NCBI RefSeq assembly: GCF_013282575.1
Contig: NZ_JAAAYE010000006.1
Span: forward strand, 89,383 to 153,382
Direction of reading: 5' to 3'
From: Paraburkholderia sp. NMBU_R16
Lineage (GTDB): Bacteria > Pseudomonadota > Gammaproteobacteria > Burkholderiales > Burkholderiaceae
DNA: 64,000 nucleotides
Shown: one piece after another, positions 27,351 to 35,863 of the stretch
Numbering within the stretch: position 1 is the stretch's first letter
Layout: the number at the start of each line of letters is the position of its first letter
Position numbers and translations under genes: made by a program
The notes under the pieces: generated by a model
The model's database searches: none
What the model was told of the DNA's origin: nothing
The model's input: only the letters and a program-made list of their open reading frames with translations

Positions 27351-28305
27351 GTGTTTTACGCGCGCCATCATACATCGACCACCTTTTGTCACGCTCACCT
27401 GATTATTAATTATCAGCCGAAACTGCCCTTCGAAGGTGATCGGGGCCAGCCATCGATGCGCACATCGCTCGTCGAGCCCCATCTGCAAAGGGTCTTGAGG
27501 TTCTCCGGCAACATCTTTTTCGTTTCATGCATTACCTCTTCGCATGCACGCCTCGGTTGACCCCTCGTCATTTTCTTATTTACATTGACAGCACTCGCTC
27601 GCGATCACCCTAAAAGACATTGAACACGAACCAACGTACAGAAACGCGAAATAGGCCCAATCTCGCTTAATTCCAGATGCGAAATGGTCATCTGAAATAC
27701 GAAATGCGCGTTGACGACACGAGCCGATTGTTTGCCACCGATGCGGAATCGATTCCAAGCACATTCCCAGCCAAATAGCATTTCATCTTTGCGCTGCAAT
27801 GAGCACGAGTTCGCATGCAGGCGCCTCATTCCGGGTCGGCGGCAGTAAAGTTGCGCCAGCTGCAGCATCCCTCGCAAGCGCTCGACGTGCGGAGCGACTT
27901 CAGGTCCGTTGCATTTCCCCGAACGATCAACTGAACCGGTGCGGTGGCTATCCGGCCCTCGCCGCGTTTCGGCGCATACGCTAAGCGGTGCGCGGTCGGT
28001 CTAATCTCGACCGCCTACGTGCGAGGCAGTCAACGCCCAGTGTCATCCCGTTGGGTCTTTAGAGCATTCGCTCTGGACGGGCCGTTTTGTCTATGCTTGT
28101 CCTCGTCTATCGTATGCGTGTTGAATGGAATTTGTTAGACTTCCTGCCGTTCCGGCACCCATTCCGGTGCGGCAATCCCGTCGGCACTCGCTGCAACATG
28201 GCCGAACAAATTCCACTGGCATGCTCGCTCGCAGGGCGGGAGCGCGGCTAAGCGCATTCGATCCATCGGAACGACGAGAATGGTGCAATTGAAGGAACTA
28301 TTTGC
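27351..28305. other. ~950-base AT-richer region without a convincing gene
   Basis: Several short frames exist on both strands, but none has a good ribosome site, a recognisable motif or a protein-like composition. The region separates two oppositely oriented units and shows lower GC than the flanks, consistent with horizontally acquired or regulatory DNA. I saw no RNA gene or repeat. Confidence 0.5.
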
Positions 28306-29349
28306 ATGGCGTCTCAACATGTTCAGCCGTCGGTTCAGCAATGTTTGCCGATTCATGCCGATGTTCTCTCCAAGGATCGCGTAACCGGCACAGCTCGCAC
28401 CGGCTTATCCGCGAGTCCGTTCGAACCGCCCGAGACGAGCGGCCGAAAAATCATGACGACGAAGGGCGCAGCGCGCCCTCGAGAAACACTCGATAGCAAA
28501 GGATTCCGTGTGGAGTCAGTCAGCAGGTCAAGTCACTCCGTTGCACATGGTGCCCAGATCGTCCGCTTTCGCGAAGCGGACATGCAACGATACGTTTCGA
28601 AAGAGGAACTCGGCGCGGACACGCATATCGCGTCGGAATTGGGTGCCGCGGTCACGGCCGACGAAAAGTCGCGTCTGCTGCGCAGCATGATCCGCGCGAT
28701 CGGGTTCGATTCGATGCGCTACTTCGCGGTGCGGCTCTCGCCATCCGGCGAGGCCGAGCGCATCTATCTAATGGAAAGCTACCTTTCGCCGCCGCATTCG
28801 CTGTTTTTTGACGATGGGCACTACCTTAACGACGAACGCTTCAAGGCGCTGATGGCGAGTCCCCTGCCTTGCGTATGGGACATTCAGCAACTGGTCAGGC
28901 TTTGGCGATCCGGACCGGGACCGAGTTCGTACCGCGACTGGCTCACGTTGCTGCATACCGACGGCAAGATCAGCGGGATGGCGTTCTCGATGCGCGTGCC
29001 AGGCAGCTCACTGTGCGCGGTCGTGAGTCTTTCGGCCTATAACGCCGATGCGAGCTGGATCAGCGATAGCGTACTCGTGCAAGCGATTACGCTCGGGCTT
29101 TCGGTGCAGCAGCGTTGCTCGGCCTACGTTCGGGCGATCGACCAGGATGTCTCGGGCGGCGCGCTGTCCGAGCTACAGCGACGCGTCCTCGCGCTCGTCG
29201 CCGATGGGCTGTCCGACAAGGAAATCGCAGGGCGGCTGGACATGACGCTCTATAACGTCGATTATCAATTGCGTCGCCTGCGCGAAATTTTCGGCGTCAC
29301 CAATCGAGCGCGGCTAGCCTATATGGCGGGCCGTCTGGGAGTGATGTGA
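28306..29349 (+). CDS. LuxR-family regulator with degenerate ligand pocket (solo 2)
   Basis: The 347-residue regulator has a ~85-residue extra N-terminus, an autoinducer-domain-like region (~110-275) and a clear C-terminal LuxR HTH (LSDKEIAGRLDMTLYNVDYQLRRLREIFGVTNRARLAYMAG). By spacing, the TraR Trp57, Tyr61 and Pro71 positions are Pro, Phe and Glu, while Asp70 and Trp85 remain, so classical lactone binding is doubtful. It is most like the protein at 61301. The start is uncertain: ATG 28306 has GAAGGAAC before it, and ATG 28450 is an alternative. It overlaps the next regulator at TGATG, implying coupling. Confidence 0.84.
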   Translation: MASQHVQPSVQQCLPIHADVLSKDRVTGTARTGLSASPFEPPETSGRKIMTTKGAARPRETLDSKGFRVESVSRSSHSVAHGAQIVRFREADMQRYVSKEELGADTHIASELGAAVTADEKSRLLRSMIRAIGFDSMRYFAVRLSPSGEAERIYLMESYLSPPHSLFFDDGHYLNDERFKALMASPLPCVWDIQQLVRLWRSGPGPSSYRDWLTLLHTDGKISGMAFSMRVPGSSLCAVVSLSAYNADASWISDSVLVQAITLGLSVQQRCSAYVRAIDQDVSGGALSELQRRVLALVADGLSDKEIAGRLDMTLYNVDYQLRRLREIFGVTNRARLAYMAGRLGVM

Positions 29350-30224
29350 TGAACACCGTAATGAGCCGTCAGAAGACCGCACAAGGTACCTCGGCGAGTG
29401 TCGTGTTTTTCGATGACGAGGATGTCGCGGCCGACGCGGCCACGCATCCGTCGCCGCTTTTCGTTCCTCGCAATGCCTCGCTCGGCCAGATCTCGCAGCA
29501 ACTCACGGAGATCGCCGATAGCGGCGAGCGGCGCAATCTCGTACGCAATGTCCTGCGGCGCGCCGGCTTCGATTGGCTCTGCTATTGCCGGATGCTGCGC
29601 ATCGGGCAACGCGTCGTCGAACTCGCATGGTTCGACAGCTATTCGCCGCCCGGATGGGCCGCGCGTTATTGTAACGAGAGTTTTTTCGCGGTCGATCCGC
29701 GTCTGGACATCGCGTGCCGCATCGAATGGCCGTTTCTCTGGGATATCGACAGCCTGGCGGCGATGGCGCCGGCGCCGCTACGCGGTTCGCGCATCCAGCA
29801 TCTCGCCGACGCGGCCAATGCCGCCGGCATGCGCAGCGGTGTGTGCCTTGGTATCGGCACCGCCAATCCGCTCGAGCGATGCTTCGCGGTCCTATCGAGT
29901 TCCCAGGCAGGTAGATCGTGGATCGCGGACACGACGGCCGGCACGGCCTACGCCATCGCGATCGGACTGCATACATGGGTGTCGCCCTATGCGAGCCGCC
30001 TTCTTTCGCGTATCAGCGTGGATGGCCTGAGCGCGATTCAGCGCTCGATTCTGCAGTGCGTGACGGAAGGAATGAGCGACCGCGAGATCGCAACTAGTAT
30101 CGGGCTGCAGCCGCACCGCGTCGCGCAGCACGTGCGTCAACTGCTGACGTTTTTCCGGGCGCACAACCGTGTACAGCTCGCTTATATCGCGGGGACCGTC
30201 AGCGAACTCGCCGATGCTTCGTGA
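29349..30224 (+). CDS. LuxR-family regulator with intact ligand pocket (solo 3)
   Basis: This 291-residue regulator has an autoinducer-binding domain (~45-205) that keeps Trp57, Tyr61, Asp70, Pro71 and Trp85 equivalents (PGWAARY, VDP, WPFLW), and a C-terminal HTH (MSDREIATSIGLQPHRVAQHVRQLLTFFRAHNRVQLAYIAG). GLQPHRV in the recognition helix differs from the other four copies. ATG 29349 is chosen: it overlaps the preceding stop and has GGAG seven bases upstream; GTG 29346 is possible. It is most like the protein at 62350. Confidence 0.87.
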   Translation: MNTVMSRQKTAQGTSASVVFFDDEDVAADAATHPSPLFVPRNASLGQISQQLTEIADSGERRNLVRNVLRRAGFDWLCYCRMLRIGQRVVELAWFDSYSPPGWAARYCNESFFAVDPRLDIACRIEWPFLWDIDSLAAMAPAPLRGSRIQHLADAANAAGMRSGVCLGIGTANPLERCFAVLSSSQAGRSWIADTTAGTAYAIAIGLHTWVSPYASRLLSRISVDGLSAIQRSILQCVTEGMSDREIATSIGLQPHRVAQHVRQLLTFFRAHNRVQLAYIAGTVSELADAS

Positions 30225-30233
30225 AGCGGTGCG

Positions 30234-30252
30234 GCGGCCCCGTTACGGCCGC
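30234..30252. terminator. 6-bp hairpin between convergent genes
   Basis: GCGGCC (30234-30239) pairs with GGCCGC (30247-30252) around a 7-base loop in the 41-base gap between the LuxR gene and the convergent HrpB1-like gene. It could act as a bidirectional terminator, though without T-runs. Confidence 0.3.
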
Positions 30253-30265
30253 GCATCGTCCGCAT

Positions 30266-30652
30266 TCATATAGATGCGGTAGAGGTTTGTTCCGCGCTGG
30301 AGCGCCCGAGCAATTGCAGCATCGCCTCTCGCACCAGCGGATTGGGATCGTCCGCCTTTTCCTCCGCGTAGCGATGCCAGGTGGGATCGCCAATCGCATA
30401 GAGGCAAAGGGCCTTGAGTTCGTCGCAACGCCCCTCGGGAAGACTGTTGATATGTCGCAGTGCATCGAGCGCCTGCCCGCTGCGAATCGCGATGATCGTC
30501 GGAAACACCAATACTTCTCGCGCCGCCGGATTGATTTCGTATAACTGTGCCAGCAGCGTCCGAGCCTCGTCGAGGCGATCGCTTTCGATCGCCTCGACGA
30601 GTGCTTTCACGAGCGACGCGGTACCCGACCGACCGGGTTGATTCGTCGACAT
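30266..30652 (-). CDS. HrpB1/HrpK-like T3SS protein, paralogue 2
   Basis: This 128-residue helical TPR-like protein belongs to the HrpB1/HrpK family. The shared pattern is an alpha-helical repeat followed by ALCLYAIGDPTWHRYAEE, matching AFCLSFKGDPNWRQAA of the core HrpB1. Family members are small periplasmic or basal-body accessory proteins of Hrp2 T3SS. Start 30652 gives MSTNQPG; an in-frame ATG at 30685 would overlap the preceding gene. It lies last in a minus-strand operon with the 30896 and 31491 genes, whose promoter has an hrpII box. Confidence 0.72.
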   Translation of the reverse strand: MSTNQPGRSGTASLVKALVEAIESDRLDEARTLLAQLYEINPAAREVLVFPTIIAIRSGQALDALRHINSLPEGRCDELKALCLYAIGDPTWHRYAEEKADDPNPLVREAMLQLLGRSSAEQTSTASI

Positions 30653-30668
30653 GGAACAGTGCGATCCG

Positions 30669-30896
30669 TCAGAGTTTTTCCGCATTCTTCAGGGCAGCAT
30701 CCACCGCGGCGGATTGCCCTGTATCGCCGTCCCTCAGTCGCGCCTCACCGTCGCCCATGAGGAGCGCCGAAGCACCCTTGAACGGCGCGGACACGATGCC
30801 ACCAACGGTCGTAGTCACTGCGTCGACGGGCGCGGACACGATACTCATCGCGCCTCGACCCAAATCCATTGCACCACCCACAACGCCGTCGCCCAT
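30669..30896 (-). CDS. Small hypothetical T3SS-accessory protein (75 aa)
   Basis: This 75-residue protein has a Gly/Val/Ala-rich amphipathic N-terminal half (VGGAMDLGRGAMSIVSAPVDAVTTTVGGIVSAPFKG) and a polar C-terminus. AGGAGG sits seven bases before the ATG, so the start is well supported. It was not recognised. Its position between two HrpB1 paralogues and its size suggest a small export-apparatus or pilin-like component. Confidence 0.62.
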   Translation of the reverse strand: MGDGVVGGAMDLGRGAMSIVSAPVDAVTTTVGGIVSAPFKGASALLMGDGEARLRDGDTGQSAAVDAALKNAEKL

Positions 30897-31068
30897 TTGA
30901 TCCTCCTCATACCAAGTAGAAAAACGTTCGCCTCAAAACCTACTTCACCTCATCGCGCCATGCCGGATGATGCATCCAATCTAGCCCCCGGGCCGACGTT
31001 TCATGCGGTGCACGCGAAGCAGCGTACTGGAAAACGCAACCGAGTCAGATCGGCAGCCGTGATGCCGT

Positions 31069-31491
31069 CTACAGATATTGCGCTCCCACTTTCTGAGCGA
31101 CGCGTTCCGCAAGCGGCTCGCCGCTCACTTCGAGAAACTTGCTCGCGATCGTCAAGCCGGTCACATCGCTGCTCTTGACGACATCCGCTACGCAGCGGCG
31201 CCACGCGTCATCGCCGAGCACGTGCAAGCACCACCCCTGTAGCGCCGAAACCACTGGGGAGCCGTCCCCCTGCGCTTCGATCTGCCGCAAAAGACGGAGT
31301 GCTTCGACCCATCGCTGAGCGTTGACGAGCAGCCTGACCTCGCACAAATCGACGACGACCTGCCGCGGATGCAGCAACCGCAGCGCAAGCAGCAATTCCT
31401 CCGCCTCGGCGTGAGCCTGCACACGCAATGCCCCGGCGAAAATCGTCAGCAGGAAATTCAACACCGCAGGAGTGCATTGAGTGTTCGACAT
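31069..31491 (-). CDS. HrpB1/HrpK-like T3SS protein, paralogue 3
   Basis: This 140-residue helical protein carries the HrpB1/HrpK pattern: RLLVNAQRWVEALRLLRQIE followed by GWCLHVLGDDAWRRCVADV. It is the first gene of the accessory operon (31491 to 30266) and has an hrpII box upstream. With 30266 and 44831 it makes three HrpB1-type genes in this window; one copy is the norm. Confidence 0.74.
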   Translation of the reverse strand: MSNTQCTPAVLNFLLTIFAGALRVQAHAEAEELLLALRLLHPRQVVVDLCEVRLLVNAQRWVEALRLLRQIEAQGDGSPVVSALQGWCLHVLGDDAWRRCVADVVKSSDVTGLTIASKFLEVSGEPLAERVAQKVGAQYL

Positions 31492-31570
31492 GGCTCAGTC
31501 CCAATGGGTAACCGCCCGACGGATTCGCAGCCGCCACGGGCCTCTCATATCCGGCCCCGGATTACGGTGC

Positions 31571-31632
31571 ATTCTCGCGCCGCTATCGACGCGCGCGGAT
31601 GGACGACGCGAAGCTGTCGCCGCGCATACGAA
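31571..31632 (-). promoter_or_regulatory. hrpII box of the accessory HrpB1-like operon
   Basis: On the minus strand TTCG occurs at 31632-31629 and 31612-31609 with a 16-base gap. GAGAAT (31576-31571), a degenerate TANNNT, follows after 32 bases. It is divergent from the box at 31713. Confidence 0.6.
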
Positions 31633-31712
31633 GTTGATCGACCCAGCGATACCTCGTTTCCTACTGAATTAAATAGACGCACAGGCGGCGATGTTCGGCT
31701 CGCGCGAAAAAC

Positions 31713-31773
31713 TTCGGATGCGAAAACTTCTTTTCGCATAGATTCGCGAGCGCCAACCCGATTCTCCTACCCT
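31713..31773 (+). promoter_or_regulatory. hrpII box with TACCCT -10 before the repeat protein
   Basis: TTCG at 31713-31716 and 31733-31736 are separated by 16 bases. TACCCT at 31768-31773 follows after exactly 31 bases. The translation start at 31843 is ~70 bases on. Confidence 0.75.
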
Positions 31774-31842
31774 GTCGCCAGAAGTCGTCAACTCGCGACC
31801 TCGAAGGTTATCCGAACAGATGTGACTCACTGTGAGACAGCC

Positions 31843-32967
31843 ATGACATCTACGACTTACACGAACCCCATTACAGCCCACTATCTGAAGGAGACGCAAC
31901 TTTACGGGGGAGAGAGTTCGACGCCAGCCCAAACGGGCCAGAGTCCCGACATCGAACGCCTTCTTGCCGAGCTCGAGATGTTCGGCGGCGGCGATTTTTC
32001 CGGCACTGGAAGGGGCCAGGGTCCCAGGTCGAACCGGGGGCGAGCCGCCGTGATGAACCGGCCCGGGTCCGCTCGTTATCCGGCCAGCCAGCTCGATGGA
32101 CAGGGCCTGAAAAACGTCAAACTCACCGAAAAGGATGGGACGACGCTCAACTTGAAAGAAGACGCACAGGGCGATCTTTACAACGGGAACAAAGAGATTG
32201 GCCAGATCAATGAAGATGGATCGGTAACCCTGAATTCGTCGGCCGGCGACGAGATCAAGCAATTGAAGCACGGTGCCGGCGATAAAAACTCGCATTGGTA
32301 CAACCCGCTCAGTTGGGGTAACGAAGACAAGACTAAGACCGATGGCAGCGGCAACGTTACCTTCGGCGCCGATCAAGTCACCGTCAACCCCGGCGATCTC
32401 ACCCCCGGACAACAGGCTCCCGGCGTGGATACGGCTGGAGACTTCGGGTCGGGCTCCGATCCCTTCGAAACGGGGACGAGCGCAGACCCGGTCGCGTATT
32501 CCGGGTACCCAGCCTCCCAACTCGATGCACAGGGCCTGAAAAGCGTCAAACTCACCGAAAAAGACGGGACGACGCTCAATTTGAGAGCAGACGCAGCGGG
32601 CGATCTTTACGACGGCAACAAAGAGATCGGCCAAATCAATGAGGATGGTTCCATAACCCTGAATTCATCGGCGGGCGATGAGATCAAGAAGCTGAAGGAC
32701 GGTGCCGACGACAAGCAATCGCATTGGTACAACCCCTTCAGTTGGGGTAACGAAGACAAGACCAAGACCGATAGCAGCGGCAACGTTACCTTCGGCGCCG
32801 ATCAAGTCACCGTCAATCCCGGCGATCTCCCGGCAAGTTCACAGCCGACTCAACAGGCCAGCCCGGTTATCCCGGCACCTCGCAGGCCCAGCTTCTACTC
32901 AGTGCAGATGAACATTCAGCCGATCCCCCTAGCTGACTCCAGCCAGTCGGACATCGAACAGGCTTGA
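31843..32967 (+). CDS. Repeat-containing candidate secreted (harpin-like) protein
   Basis: This 374-residue, acidic, Gly/Asn/Asp/Ser-rich protein has no cysteine and no signal peptide. It is built from a ~78-residue leader, two near-identical 108-residue units (residues 79-186 and 222-329) separated by a 35-residue Gly/Pro linker, and a short Pro/Gln-rich tail. Each unit starts YPASQLD and includes LTEKDGTTLNL, KEIGQINEDGS and HWYNP-SWGNEDKTKTD. Composition recalls harpins and other T3SS helper proteins; the family was not recognised. Start 31843 is preferred since the upstream part of the frame contains the hrpII promoter. Confidence 0.75.
   Translation: MTSTTYTNPITAHYLKETQLYGGESSTPAQTGQSPDIERLLAELEMFGGGDFSGTGRGQGPRSNRGRAAVMNRPGSARYPASQLDGQGLKNVKLTEKDGTTLNLKEDAQGDLYNGNKEIGQINEDGSVTLNSSAGDEIKQLKHGAGDKNSHWYNPLSWGNEDKTKTDGSGNVTFGADQVTVNPGDLTPGQQAPGVDTAGDFGSGSDPFETGTSADPVAYSGYPASQLDAQGLKSVKLTEKDGTTLNLRADAAGDLYDGNKEIGQINEDGSITLNSSAGDEIKKLKDGADDKQSHWYNPFSWGNEDKTKTDSSGNVTFGADQVTVNPGDLPASSQPTQQASPVIPAPRRPSFYSVQMNIQPIPLADSSQSDIEQA
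32077..32829 (+). repeat. Two 324-bp direct repeats inside the 31843 gene
   Basis: Unit 1 is 32077-32400 and unit 2 is 32506-32829, offset 429 bases, in frame. By eye, substitutions are few and mostly synonymous, which points to recent intragenic duplication or gene conversion. Confidence 0.85.
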
Positions 32968-32985
32968 CAGAGAAACAGAAACGAA

Positions 32986-33014
32986 GGATCGCGCCGACTC
33001 GATCGGCGTGATCC
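32986..33014 (+). terminator. 12-bp hairpin after the repeat protein gene
   Basis: GGATC-G-CGCCGA (32986-32997) pairs with TCGGCG-T-GATCC (33003-33014), with one G-U pair, around the loop CTCGA. It starts 19 bases past the stop. There is no T-run. Confidence 0.55.
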
Positions 33015-33211
33015 TAAGCCGATCGCCGCCCCCTCTTCGCTCCCTTCCCAGTCCGACCCGATGCTGTCGCGCACGTGAGAATATGTCGCGCGAAGTCATT
33101 TCCAAAGAACAAAGCGCCCTCGACTCGAGCGGACTCCAGACCTTCTCGCAATCTCAGGTCTGCTCCGCCCGGGCCGTGGGCGCTCTATCGATTCGTCGTT
33201 CTTGCAATGTC

Positions 33212-34042
33212 TTACGGCGGGCTCAGAAATACGACGTTGCCTTGGTTTCCGGTCCACGTGTCGTTGGATACCACCTGTGGACCGCTGCCGTGATTCGTGT
33301 TGTTCGAGCCGACGAGGGTAATGCGGCCACCGGCGTTCTTTGCAACCAGCTCGACGTGCTCGGGCACACCGTTGCTGCCGATGACGAAGCAGACGTCGCC
33401 CGGCTTCGCCTGCGATCGACTGACGGTATGCCAGCCCTTGTGTTGAAGCGTGGTCTTCAGTTGCGGCGCGCTATCGGTGTGCTCCGATGACGATAGCAGC
33501 CCGGCCTTTTGGAGGCACGCCGAAACGAAGTTCGCGCAGCAGACGTCCGTCGGGACGCCTCGATGCATCGGCACCAGCTGGTTCGCCTGTAGGCTTGCGG
33601 CCGGTTGCCCGACCAGACGCTCCGCGATGCCCGCGGGGTTCCCACCGCTGATCGTGCCGACATTCGAATCGCCCGATGGGCCGGATCCTGAGAAGCCGCC
33701 GCCCGCATCGCCGCCGGTGCTGCCCCCGCCACCGCCCCAGCTTTGAGCCGCCAGCAACGCAGCCAGTGCATCTTCCGGATCCTGGTCCTGCGCCGAGTCG
33801 CCGCCGGTGGCCGCGAGCTCCACCATCGTGTGCAAGGCGGCTTCCTGCATGATGTACTCGAACAGCGCATTGATGTCGTCAGGCTGGGCTTGCGCGCTTT
33901 CGCCGCCATTCACCACTGAATAGTAGTCCGCAAGAGAAGGGGACGCCGCCTTCGCGCTCGTGTTGCCCGCGCGAGGTACAAACGGTTGGGGGTAGGTCGA
34001 CCATAGGGCCGTCTCCGGCCTCGTCAACGTGGCTGCGCTCAT
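33212..34042 (-). CDS. Gly-rich protein with C-terminal Cys/His hydrolase domain (NlpC/P60 or CHAP-like)
   Basis: This 276-residue protein has an Ala/Gln-rich helical N-terminal half (~40-95), a glycine-rich linker (SWGGGGGSTGGDAGGG, ~100-130) and a C-terminal domain (~150-276). The C-terminal domain has TDVCCANFVSACLQKAG, AKPGDVCFVIGSNGVPEHVELV and a terminal FLSPP. The Cys and His positions resemble NlpC/P60 or CHAP peptidoglycan hydrolases, which would suit local cell-wall opening for a secretion apparatus. There is no signal peptide. Start 34042 has GGAG eight bases upstream. No hrpII box was found, although it sits in the accessory T3SS module and converges on the repeat-protein gene. 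Confidence 0.72.
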   Translation of the reverse strand: MSAATLTRPETALWSTYPQPFVPRAGNTSAKAASPSLADYYSVVNGGESAQAQPDDINALFEYIMQEAALHTMVELAATGGDSAQDQDPEDALAALLAAQSWGGGGGSTGGDAGGGFSGSGPSGDSNVGTISGGNPAGIAERLVGQPAASLQANQLVPMHRGVPTDVCCANFVSACLQKAGLLSSSEHTDSAPQLKTTLQHKGWHTVSRSQAKPGDVCFVIGSNGVPEHVELVAKNAGGRITLVGSNNTNHGSGPQVVSNDTWTGNQGNVVFLSPP

Positions 34043-34343
34043 CCGGATACTCCGTTCCGTGAAGCCGTTTTCCAAAAAGACGCACGCGAATGCGTATCGG
34101 CATGCGGTGCCTGTTCAGGGTACTTTACGGACATCCGATGGTGCGCCGGCGACCGAAGCGCAGCGATGTGCGGTAAAACGAAGCGGCCCGCAACCGAGTA
34201 CGAATCCGCGCAACAGACGTCCTTCGGTCACGCTGCGCGCGCCCATCGCTACGCATTGCCGTACATCTCTTCGCATCGATGGGGCATCGGCACAACCGTC
34301 CCGCGGGTATGCTCGACACTACCTTCCGCATACCGGTTCGCCG

Positions 34344-35252
34344 ATGATTCGCCCCTTCCCGAGTACGTGCACTCAGCCCATCCGCCGCTTGCTGCACGCG
34401 GCGGGCGGTATCGCGTCACCCTTGTTGCTGGCCGCATCGGTGGCCGCGGCACTCGGCACGCTGGCCGGTTGCGCGACACGCGAGGTTCCCCCTGCGAACA
34501 CGACGCTTCCCGAGTCGCTGCGCACTCCGCCGCAGGAAGTGCTGGAAGACGCGCTGACGGCGGTGGGCGAAACGATTTACAGCTGCCGTCGTCAGGCGGG
34601 AAGGCTGGCGTGGGTCGATAAAGGCTCCGAGGGGACGCTCGTCGACGCTGCGCGGCGCAACGTTGGCACGCTCGTGCCCGGCCCGCGATTTGTTGCTTAT
34701 GACGGCAGTTATGTATCCGGCCGTATCGCCGCGCAGGAGATCGTCGCGACCGACGCGCTTGCCTGGCAATTGATCGTTGCAAGACGCACCAGCGGTGCCG
34801 AGAAAGGCAAAGGCCGGTTTGCCAAAGTCACGTCGATCCAGCAAGTCCGCACGCGTGGAGGACTGCCGCCGCAGCCGGACTGTAACCAGCAGGGCCTCTC
34901 CATGCTGGTGCCATTTTCCGCGACCTATTTGGTCTATCGGTCCGCCAGCGCCCCGCCGGCAGCAAATCCCGCGCCCGCCGCGGGCACCGTGGCACCGGTG
35001 CCGACAACAGCGCCCGCGGCCACGCCGCTTTCCTCCACTGCAGCGGGCCTAGACATCGCGGCGACCGCCGCCGCGCCCATTTCAGCCTTCGCTCCGGCGC
35101 CACTGCCTGCGCCCACCGATGCGCCTCATGACGTTTCCGCAACCCACGCAGCCACGCTACCGCCATCGACCCCGCCGGCGCTGACCGTCGCTTCGGTCTC
35201 CGAAGCGTCCGGACTCGGCTTGCCGATGTTCTTCGCTTACCTCAGGCCGTGA
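34344..35252 (+). CDS. Putative lipoprotein, DUF3455-like
   Basis: This 302-residue protein has a lipoprotein signal: hydrophobic stretch LLLAASVAAALGTLAGC with lipobox LAGC, acylated Cys near residue 48. The central part (ETIYSCRRQAGRLAWVDKGSEGTLVDAARRNVGTLVPGPRF) resembles the DUF3455 family of unknown function. A long Ala/Pro/Thr-rich tail follows and the protein ends in FFAYLRP. The start is ATG 34344; the frame is open 315 bases upstream but without protein-like composition. No link to secretion is visible beyond location. Confidence 0.74.
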   Translation: MIRPFPSTCTQPIRRLLHAAGGIASPLLLAASVAAALGTLAGCATREVPPANTTLPESLRTPPQEVLEDALTAVGETIYSCRRQAGRLAWVDKGSEGTLVDAARRNVGTLVPGPRFVAYDGSYVSGRIAAQEIVATDALAWQLIVARRTSGAEKGKGRFAKVTSIQQVRTRGGLPPQPDCNQQGLSMLVPFSATYLVYRSASAPPAANPAPAAGTVAPVPTTAPAATPLSSTAAGLDIAATAAAPISAFAPAPLPAPTDAPHDVSATHAATLPPSTPPALTVASVSEASGLGLPMFFAYLRP

Positions 35253-35863
35253 AGGACGAAACGGTGGCCACTGCGGTGTTGTGGCGGTCATAGAAAAGAC
35301 GACATGTCTCGCCCGATGGTGCGGTTTTTTCATGAAAATGAAAAAGGAACCGGTTCGCGCGATACCTGTGTCTATTTCCCCTCATTTATCGGGCTCAGCA
35401 AATGGCTGCGATAGCTTTTACGGATTCGTCAATGAGAAATCGTCAATTAGGCCGATACTACGAATTCGGGTGCTGAAACCCCCTTATTTCCACGAACGGG
35501 CATAGGGTCCTGAGCCTCGCCAACCTTTCGTTTTTGAAAGGAACTTCCTCCGAAGCTTCGTAGCACCCTCATACTTCCAGGCCGGCACGCCCGCAGGGGC
35601 CACGGCCCAGCGCGACAGGGACCCGCGCCGTTCCGGAGTCGCCTGATCGGGTCCTGCCACGAACCTACGGATTTCCGCACTCTTTTCTTTCGAAGTTCGT
35701 GATTTATCATTGAGCCAGCTAACGTGCCAATTTCAATGAAACAAAACGTTACATCCTAAAGCCGTTTAAACGTTTACTGTCCGGCTATTCGGAGTCTTTT
35801 CGAGCTTGAATGCAGTTTCCCTTCGTGCGAGCACATCGTGCGACAGGAACCACTGGAGGGAAG
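35253..35863. other. ~610-base intergenic region upstream of hrpG-like gene
   Basis: No convincing gene. Near the 3' end are AACGTT/AAACGTTTAC-type repeats and the 10-base palindrome CGTTTAAACG (35763-35772), about 90 bases before the regulator start, a possible operator. No TTCG-N16-TTCG was found, which agrees with a regulator acting above HrpB. Confidence 0.5.

Noticed and set aside
27578..27880. Short ORFs of 62 and 90 residues on the minus strand
   Set aside because: No ribosome site, mixed composition, no motif; region treated as non-coding.
34043..34250. hrpII box for the Cys/His hydrolase gene
   Set aside because: CGAA tetrads occur at 34087, 34154, 34179 and 34201 but no pair has the 16-base gap.
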